NCBI GenBank assembly: GCA_017405085.1
Contig: JAFRBB010000029.1
Span: 1 to 64,000 of the forward strand
Source of the DNA: Eubacteriaceae bacterium
Lineage (GTDB): Bacteria; Bacillota; Clostridia; Eubacteriales; Eubacteriaceae
DNA length: 64,000 bases
Direction: 5' to 3'
Under the pieces are notes generated by a model. That model searched no databases. It was not told where the DNA came from and saw nothing but the letters and a program-made list of their open reading frames with translations. Below, in pieces: positions 55,323 through 61,488 of this stretch. A program made the translations under genes and the position numbers. The first letter of the stretch is position 1, and each line of letters begins with the position of its first letter.

Positions 55323-55969
55323 ATGAAGACATCTGAGGAATATAAAGCCTTATCAATCAAAGAGTTTACCAAAGCGGCGGAAAAATATGAGTCGGATCAT
55401 CCGGCATTTATGAAATGTGCAAAAAGGATTATCCGCCTATTTTAAATGAAATTAAGAACGAACCCCATTTTGACTCGCTCCTTGACGCGGGATGCGGCAC
55501 GGCGCCGATGCTCTCCTTGCTTTGCGAAGCGTACCCCGGAAAATCTTACACCGGCATTGATTTGACACCGGCCATGATCGACAAAGCCAAAGCGAAACAT
55601 CTGCCTAACACGACTTTTGTGGTCGGCGATTGTGAAAATCTTCCTTTCGAAGGCAATCGTTTTGACATTGTGATCAATTCGCAAAGTTTTCATCATTATC
55701 CTAATCCTCAACAATTTTTTCACTCGGTGTATCGTGTGCTCAAACCCGGCGGATGCCTCATCCTCAGGGATAACACAGCACCCCCGGTCATCATGTGGTT
55801 TGTCAACCATGTGGAGTTGCCCTTGGCCAATTTGATTGGTCATGGTGACGTGAAAGCGCATTCCATTGGGGAAGTCAAGACCATGTGCGCGAACGCGGGT
55901 CTTTTAGTCGAAAAAATCGAAGCGCAAAAAGGGTTTAGATTACATTTGGTCGCGAGGAAACCCGATTAA
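55323..55969 (+). pseudogene. Class I SAM-dependent methyltransferase, frameshifted
   Basis: The gene begins MKTSEEYKALSIKEFTKAAE at 55323 and reaches FMKCAKRII before stopping; the rest of the enzyme (55415-55969, 184 residues) is in the next frame. It carries the SAM site LLDAGCGTAP, the acidic IDLTPAMID loop and the FHHYPNP motif of UbiE/ubiquinone-type methyltransferases. Adding one A to the AAA at 55412-55414 (ATGAAATG to ATGAAAATG) restores MKMCKKDYPP and a single 215-residue protein. True inactivation, slippage or a homopolymer base-calling error all fit. Substrate unknown. Confidence 0.75.
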
Positions 55970-55986
55970 TCACCGGTTATCTTACC

Positions 55987-56457
55987 GTGATGGGGAAGGG
56001 GATTTATTATTCGAATCCAATCAGCCCCAAAACCGCGCGGTTTATGTTAAAAGCGATTGATGGTTTTATTCAGAAACCACGGATTCATATAATTTTTGAA
56101 TCCGTGGTTTCGCGTTTAACCCTTCGTCCGGTTCCAACGCGAGCTCCTTTTTTTGATGGAGCTAAGCTGCTTATTGCCGCTGACTGTACGGCTTACGCAT
56201 ATGCCAATATGCATGAGGACTTTATGCGAGGCAAAGTCACGATCATCGGATGTCCGAAGCTGGACGCGATGGACTATTCTGATAAGCTGACGGAGATCAT
56301 CCGCGATCATGTTATCAAAAGTGTGACGATTGCCCGTATGGAAGTTCCGTGCTGCGACGGTCTCCAGAGAGCGGCGGAAAACGCGCTCAGAAACAGCGGT
56401 AAATTCATCCCGTGGCAAGTCGTTACGATCTCCTGCGACGGCAACATGATCGAGTAA
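55987..56457 (+). pseudogene. Headless Fe-S protein fragment
   Basis: Only the last 105 residues or so look like protein of a known type: APFFDGAKLLIAADCTAYAYAN near 50, VTIIGCPKLDAMDYSDKL, VEMEVPCCDGL-like RMEVPCCDG and WQVVTISCDGN match the C-terminal part of clostridial 4Fe-4S proteins (ferredoxin domain plus a domain with conserved cysteines) that I know from memory. The N-terminal ferredoxin domain is absent; the first 45 codons cross a 15-bp palindrome and do not look coding. So the gene has lost its 5' end. The intact downstream DUF2249-type gene follows after 12 bp. Confidence 0.6.
56073..56111. repeat. Perfect 15-bp inverted repeat
   Basis: GAAACCACGGATTCA (56073-56087) and TGAATCCGTGGTTTC (56097-56111) around a 9-nt TATAATTTT loop. 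No T-run follows. It sits at the apparent breakpoint where the Fe-S protein homology starts. Confidence 0.6.
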
Positions 56458-56469
56458 GGAGGATTCATC

Positions 56470-57146
56470 ATGGAATGGAAAGATAAGATCGATTCTTTCA
56501 AGCAAATCGACGTCAGAGGCATTCAGGGCTATTTCTTTCAGGGTATTAAGAAACAGGCAACGCGGCTGCCTGCCGAAAATGGGCTGGAGATCATCCAAAG
56601 CTTCGATCCCATTCCTCTTTATGAAGTGATGGAGGGCCTTGGTTACGAGCATTTTACCGAACAAAAAGGACCCGCGGAGTTTCACGCCTACTTTTATCGC
56701 GCGGAAGTGAAGCGGGAGACGAAGGATATTCCGATGCGTCCGGCGGCGCTGACCAACATGCCTCTGATCGATGAGAATCTGGGCAATATTGCCGTTAGCT
56801 TTTGGGATCTGACTTGGAACGAAGAGAATCGGCATCTGCCCCCTATGAGATCAGGCTGCTCCTCTCTCTGACCAACGCAGTCAGCGCCGGACGGATGCGC
56901 CAGGCAACAAGAGAGCTTGTGAAGGCTTATATCCATGGGCTGGACAGTGCCGCTCTGGACGACGTGTTCGAGCTGCTGGTCTGGAATCAGGGCATCGGTT
57001 ATTTCAGTTCCGAGATCGGCCCGTCAACGCTGTTTGCCGCCTACAAGACCATCAAGAACATGGAAAAGCAGGGCAGGGAATGCGGAGAGATCTGCGAGAC
57101 GCTCAAGGAGAAGTTCGGCGAGAAGAACCCGGATGTCAAAGTGTGA
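56470..57146 (+). pseudogene. DUF2249-domain protein, frameshifted
   Basis: The N-terminal part (56470-56872) carries a TusA-like DUF2249 domain (KQIDVRGIQGYFFQGIKKQATRLPAEN, then IIQSFDPIPLYEVM), and stops at 56870 after HLPPMRSG. A second frame (starting 56802 or in-frame earlier) supplies PYEIRLLLSLTNAV and the C-terminal helical domain (LDSAALDDVFELL, STLFAAYKTIKN) to 57146. One C added to the CCCCC run near 56841-56845 joins them into a 226-residue protein. GGAGG precedes the first ATG by 9 bp. Genes of this type neighbour Hcp or Fe-S proteins in Clostridia; role unknown. Confidence 0.65.
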
Positions 57147-57156
57147 GTCTTAGAAA

Positions 57157-57200
57157 TACCAAAAGCGAGGGCACTTAACTGATTGTCCTTGCTTTTGGTA
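57157..57200. terminator. Strong 17-bp hairpin after the DUF2249 gene
   Basis: TACCAAAAGCGAGGGCA (57157-57173) pairs over its whole length with TGTCCTTGCTTTTGGTA (57184-57200) with two wobbles; no clear T-run. The rest of 57201-57466 holds only a low-quality 87-codon frame and no recognised element. Confidence 0.55.
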
Positions 57201-57466
57201 TGACTGTTATTGTGTCGGAGGGGATTTTCTGTGAAAGTGCTGAACACCAAAACGAGGACCGTTATTCCTCAAAACATCATTTTTTCACGAAAGGAACCGA
57301 AAGCCATGCGAAACAGGAAGCCCGCAACGCAACGCAACGCTGGCTAATACTGTCTATTTATGCCCGTTTGGGCGTTTTTTGCGTTAAAGATTTTCTAAAA
57401 AAAGAACATATTTTTTGTGCATGGTGTAACGCCGAACGTAATTTTTCACGACAAGGAGATTGACAG

Positions 57467-57865
57467 ATGACGGAAAAGAAATTTCATTTTTCAGGGTGGA
57501 GCGGACACGCTTTTAAACACCGCGGTGTGAGAAAAAGCCTGTGTGTTTTTTTGCTTGTGGTGATAATTGGATTGTTGCCCGGATTTGGAGGCGTGTCAGC
57601 TCAGACGAGCTCGAACACAAACACCTATGACACGGGAAACTGGGTCATAAACAGCGATGGCACATTGGGCCTCAATGATGACGCCGTGACCAACGCCGTC
57701 AGAAATATTACCGGCGATGTCTCCTTGGTGTTGATTGGTACGGAGGGCAGAACGATCACGCTTCCGACAACTATTTTCGGCGTGATCGCGACAAAAATCA
57801 GCAATGAGAAAGATGCCGCCTTGGTTTTATACAAAGGGAATAATTCCGGGCAAAAGGTGAAATAA
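57467..57865 (+). CDS. Surface protein, 5' fragment with signal peptide (broken gene)
   Basis: A 132-residue reading frame. Residues 1-45 form a long signal peptide with a hydrophobic core (CVFLLVVIIGLLPG) and cleavage near VSAQT; the remainder is a Ser/Thr/Gly-rich extracellular sequence. Its stop (TAA 57863-57865) lies in a region that reads on in another frame after a probable +1 base in AAATAAA, and then meets a TAG (57897). It is the secretion signal of the broken gene ending at 60937. AAGGAG precedes the ATG by 8 bp. Confidence 0.6.
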   Translation: MTEKKFHFSGWSGHAFKHRGVRKSLCVFLLVVIIGLLPGFGGVSAQTSSNTNTYDTGNWVINSDGTLGLNDDAVTNAVRNITGDVSLVLIGTEGRTITLPTTIFGVIATKISNEKDAALVLYKGNNSGQKVK

Positions 57866-57959
57866 ATCTACCGTCAGCGCGATGCTGAAGCAAGTCTAGT
57901 TTTCTTCAGACACAACATCGGTCAACATTGCCGTAACGGATGGGGAAACTTCCATCGAT

Positions 57960-58232
57960 GTGGCGAGCAATAGCTCGACATTCGGTATTATGAATGCCGG
58001 TGGCGAAGCGCATATCTACAAATATGAAGATAATAAAATTAGTTGGCTTGATGCTTATCATTACGCAGTAACCGGTGCTGGAACGTTGGGTGGATTTAAA
58101 GGCTATTTAGCTACTGTAACGACTCAAAGAGAAGCTCTTTTACTATATAATTACCAGGAAAGTGTTGGTAAAGCAGGCCAAGAAGGTTGGTTGGCGCTAC
58201 GTCTATGCGTTATACAAGTGATAAAAATATAG
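57960..58232 (+). pseudogene. Surface protein, middle fragment (C-type lectin-like)
   Basis: A 90-codon frame carrying MNAGGEAHIYKYEDNKI and FKGYLATVTTQREALLLYNYQ, the first half of a C-type lectin-like fold (GYLATVT-type strand). Its last dozen codons past EGW are out of frame; the following frame resumes with VGATSMRY, so one missing G near 58190 joins the two. The upstream end is bounded by a TAG at 57897. Confidence 0.55.
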
Positions 58233-60937
58233 ACAATTATGATAATGTTCCTCCGAAAGACTTGGTAACACCGTCAAATTATGAAGTGCTCACGACGTAT
58301 AATACAAACCAAATAACTAAAGGTAATAGAATGGTGGGAACAAAAGGGGCGTATTATTGGTCGAATATAAAGAATGACGGGGATCGTTATAGAACGTATT
58401 TCTATTGGGCTTGTGGACCGGAGATAGGTCAAATTTTAAATGATAAATCCCTATGGAATCCAGTAGCGAACGAGCCGAACAACAATGGGAGTGGAGGTGC
58501 GGGGGAATGCTGTGTAGCTGCTTCTTCACTGAACACGGTTCAGTTTAATGATAACATTGTGAACTGGTCAATACCCGGTTATTTTCTGGAATTTAGCGCT
58601 TACGATGGTGGCCTTACTTCAGGAACAACCTATAAATCGACAACGTTCTACAAGGTGAGTTATGATGCCAACGGTGGCTCAGGTGATGTGCCGCCATTTC
58701 AAACCAAATTTAAAGATCAGCCGATGACCCTTGCCGTCAATTCCGGAAATCTGACAAGATCAAATATGGGTTTCAACGGCTGGAACACGAAAGCGGATGG
58801 GACCGACACGCACTATGATGCCGGTGAGGCACTGCCTGCCGACACAAACGAAGGTCTCACGCTCTATGCCGAGTGGGTCGATGATCCGGCGGCGACGCCG
58901 ACGGTTATCGGACCTAAAGATAAAACGGTTGTCTATGGTGAAATAAGTGGCGATCTTCAAGTTGAAGCGTCATTGCCCGATGATGCAAAATCGAATCACA
59001 CATTGACCTATCAATGGTATGCCAGTCCGACGGACAGCACGACAGACGGAACGCCAATAGACGGCGAGACACAAGCGAGCTTCACCATTCCGACGGACTT
59101 GAATCCCGGAAAATATTATTACTATTGCAAAGTGACCTCGACCGCAACTGACAAAGAAAACAGAAGAACCTCGGTGTTTTCCGATGTGGGCACCGTGACG
59201 GTCGAAAAATTAGATTCTTCGGTAACAAATCCTCCGACTGCAAAAGAAAATCTGGCTTACAATGATTCTGAGCAAGAGCTGGTGTACGGAGGGGCAGCTT
59301 CTGGCGGTACTATGCAGTACGCCATCGGAACCGATGACACGACGCCCCCGACAACCGGCTGGGGAACAACAATCCCCAAAGGCACCGATGTCGGCCCCTA
59401 CTATGTGTGGTACAAAGTCAAAGGAGACGGCAATCACAATGACGAGGAGCCTGCCTGTAAAACCGTCACGATCCATCCGAAGGCCATCAAAGTCACAGCG
59501 GAAGCGAAAAGCAAAAATTACGGCGAAGCCGATCCGCCGCTGACCTACACGGTTGATGAATTGGCTCCGGGCGTGACGATCACCGGCAGTTTGGAACGGG
59601 ATCCGGGCGAAAACGCCGGAACCTATCCAATCCGAATCGGTAGCCTTGCCACTAATAGCGCGAATTATCGAATCGATTTTACACCGGCGCTTTTGACCAT
59701 TCACGCGTTGGATGCCACTGTGCAAAAACCGCCGACACCGAACGAACTGACCTATACCGGCGAAGCGCAAGACCTCATCAAACCCGGCGCGGCGAATGGC
59801 GGCACCATGCAATACGCCCTCGGCACCGACGGAATCACGCCGCCGACAGAAGGGTGGGGGACTGAAATTCCCGCCGGCACCGATGCTGGCACCTACACGG
59901 TGTGGTATCGCGTCAAAGGTGACGGCTCACACCGTGATGTATCGCCGAGACCCATCAACGTCACCATCCTGCCCGGCGAACAACCGGCGCCTGTTGATCC
60001 CCCTGAGCCGGCAAAGGTCACTTCCCATGAGATCACCGTGGACGCCAAACCCGACGAAGAATACAGCATCGACGACGGAAAAACTTGGGTGAAACCCAAA
60101 GACGGCGAAGACACCGTCACCTTTGGCGGACTCGATCCCGACAAGGAATACGCCATCATCGCCAGAAAAGCCGGCACGGATAACGAAAATCCATCACCCG
60201 CGTCGGCTCCGCTGGTGGTCACCACGCCCCTTGGCAAAGTCGAAACCGAAATTATCCTCGGAGAGGGGCTTGTTGGTCCGACGGTAGACGGCTTTGATGA
60301 CGCTTTCGCGAAAAAGCTCAACACGCCGAAGGATATCAAGGCTGTGGATGACGGAGCGACCATCACCTATACGCTGAAAGTCGATGGGCTAGACCATCCG
60401 CCGACAGGGGACAAAGCCCAATGTGAAAAAGCCGCGGCGGCCATCGGAAGAGGCGCGACAATCGGAAAATATTTCGACGTGTCACTTTATAAACAAATTG
60501 GTGATGCCGAACCGGTGAAAGTCAACGATACCCACGGAAACATGGTCACTGTGTCCTTCGACATCCCGCCGGAATTGTTGCGGTTTTTCCCGAACGGGCA
60601 AAGAGAATTTTATGTAATCTGCATGAACGGCGGCAAAGCCGAACGCATTCCGGCAACGATCTCCGACAATCGTATTACCTTCCTGACAGACAAATTCTCC
60701 ATTTATGCGCTGGCCTATCAAGATCCCGCGAGTCAAAACTCGGCAAATTCCAATAATCTGAATCATCCGAACGGCGGCGTCAATGGCGAAAGCACGACGG
60801 ACACCTCGGCCAAAACCGGTGTGTCGGGCAGTGATCGTCTGCAGGTCGCTCTATTCCTCATTGCGTTGGCAGCAGGAGGCGCGTTGCTGATTACCCTAAC
60901 TGCTTTTGTTCTCAAACGAAAAAAAGACAATCAATAA
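58187..60937 (+). CDS. Large surface protein, 3' part: lectin-like end, Flg_new-type repeat, Ig/MBG-like repeats, membrane anchor
   Basis: A 916-codon frame. After the end of the lectin-like domain (VGATSMRY, FYWACGPE, WNPVANEPNNNG, FLEFSAYDG) comes an InlB B-type/Flg_new repeat near 160-225 (VSYDANGGSGDVPP, WNTKADGT, TLYAEW), an Ig-like segment, two near-identical 85-residue modules (59221-59475 and 59716-59977; each with GGTMQYA, PPT-GWGT and VWYVKGDG) around an MBG-like domain, a fibronectin-like stretch, and a C-terminal membrane helix with KRKK tail. It is a cell-envelope adhesin-like protein; the sorting motif is not LPxTG but TSAKTG occurs 7 residues before the helix. The gene is broken upstream. 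Confidence 0.75.
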   Translation: MVGATSMRYTSDKNIDNYDNVPPKDLVTPSNYEVLTTYNTNQITKGNRMVGTKGAYYWSNIKNDGDRYRTYFYWACGPEIGQILNDKSLWNPVANEPNNNGSGGAGECCVAASSLNTVQFNDNIVNWSIPGYFLEFSAYDGGLTSGTTYKSTTFYKVSYDANGGSGDVPPFQTKFKDQPMTLAVNSGNLTRSNMGFNGWNTKADGTDTHYDAGEALPADTNEGLTLYAEWVDDPAATPTVIGPKDKTVVYGEISGDLQVEASLPDDAKSNHTLTYQWYASPTDSTTDGTPIDGETQASFTIPTDLNPGKYYYYCKVTSTATDKENRRTSVFSDVGTVTVEKLDSSVTNPPTAKENLAYNDSEQELVYGGAASGGTMQYAIGTDDTTPPTTGWGTTIPKGTDVGPYYVWYKVKGDGNHNDEEPACKTVTIHPKAIKVTAEAKSKNYGEADPPLTYTVDELAPGVTITGSLERDPGENAGTYPIRIGSLATNSANYRIDFTPALLTIHALDATVQKPPTPNELTYTGEAQDLIKPGAANGGTMQYALGTDGITPPTEGWGTEIPAGTDAGTYTVWYRVKGDGSHRDVSPRPINVTILPGEQPAPVDPPEPAKVTSHEITVDAKPDEEYSIDDGKTWVKPKDGEDTVTFGGLDPDKEYAIIARKAGTDNENPSPASAPLVVTTPLGKVETEIILGEGLVGPTVDGFDDAFAKKLNTPKDIKAVDDGATITYTLKVDGLDHPPTGDKAQCEKAAAAIGRGATIGKYFDVSLYKQIGDAEPVKVNDTHGNMVTVSFDIPPELLRFFPNGQREFYVICMNGGKAERIPATISDNRITFLTDKFSIYALAYQDPASQNSANSNNLNHPNGGVNGESTTDTSAKTGVSGSDRLQVALFLIALAAGGALLITLTAFVLKRKKDNQ

Positions 60938-60941
60938 ACAG

Positions 60942-60971
60942 AAAAAGCACGGCGTCATGGTCGTGCTTTTT
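60942..60971. terminator. Terminator after the surface protein gene
   Basis: AAAAAGCACG (60942-60951) pairs with CGTGCTTTTT (60962-60971). Works on both strands. Confidence 0.75.
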
Positions 60972-61172
60972 GATATGTCATACCTTCGGAAACGTTCAAA
61001 ACAGATTTCTTTGGTGAAAAAGGAAAACGCAATCACTTTTAGATCCGATTTTTAACGTTTTTTTCAATTCCAAGATCTTTATTCGCTTTTCATTTATATA
61101 CATTCTACTCCTTTTAGAGCCTAATATGTGTACAGTTTTTTGTCCTCTTCTCCATTTGCCAAGCATAAAAAT

Positions 61173-61235
61173 TTGATAATTTCATCGTATCAACAAGAAA
61201 TCACAAATAATTCTATAATATTTAAGAAATATTAT
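61173..61235 (+). promoter_or_regulatory. Two inverted repeats upstream of the island operon
   Basis: TTGATA (61173-61178) with TATCAA (61188-61193), 9-bp spacer, and ATAATATTT (61215-61223) with AAATATTAT (61227-61235), 3-bp spacer. The second covers TATAAT (61214-61219), a possible -10 although no good -35 is present. Both may be operators. Confidence 0.4.
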
Positions 61236-61269
61236 TGAATTATTTTCAAGAATCTGATATCCTTTTAGC

Positions 61270-61488
61270 ATGAAAAACAAAAAAGAGAATTTCAAAAGAG
61301 TTGCAGAGAATCGCACGAATAAGATTATCAATATGATTTCTTTATTGGGGAACCTCAATAACACTTCTTTTTATGAATATGAAGACGATGAGATAGAGGC
61401 AATTTTTGATGCTATTCAATCCGAGCTTGATAAACAGCATAAAAAGCTAAAAAAGAAAAATTCAGAAAAAAAAAGGTTCGAGTTATGA
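61270..61488 (+). CDS. Small conserved-type protein of a mobile island
   Basis: A 72-residue basic protein without a signal: NFKRVAENRTNKIINMISLLGNLNNTSFYEYEDDEIEAIF, then a Lys-rich tail. The R-x2-RTNKI...LLGN...Y-x-Y-x2-DE-x-IxAIF pattern resembles, from memory, small proteins in mobile elements of Bacillota. Its stop overlaps the next ATG by 4 bp (ATGA), so the two proteins are co-translated. AT-rich codon use matches the downstream gene, not the core. Function unknown; a partner role to the large protein is inferred. Confidence 0.7.
   Translation: MKNKKENFKRVAENRTNKIINMISLLGNLNNTSFYEYEDDEIEAIFDAIQSELDKQHKKLKKKNSEKKRFEL

Noticed and set aside
57200-57463. 87-codon frame before the surface protein
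   Set aside because: Unsupported composition, no good start signal; more likely leader sequence.
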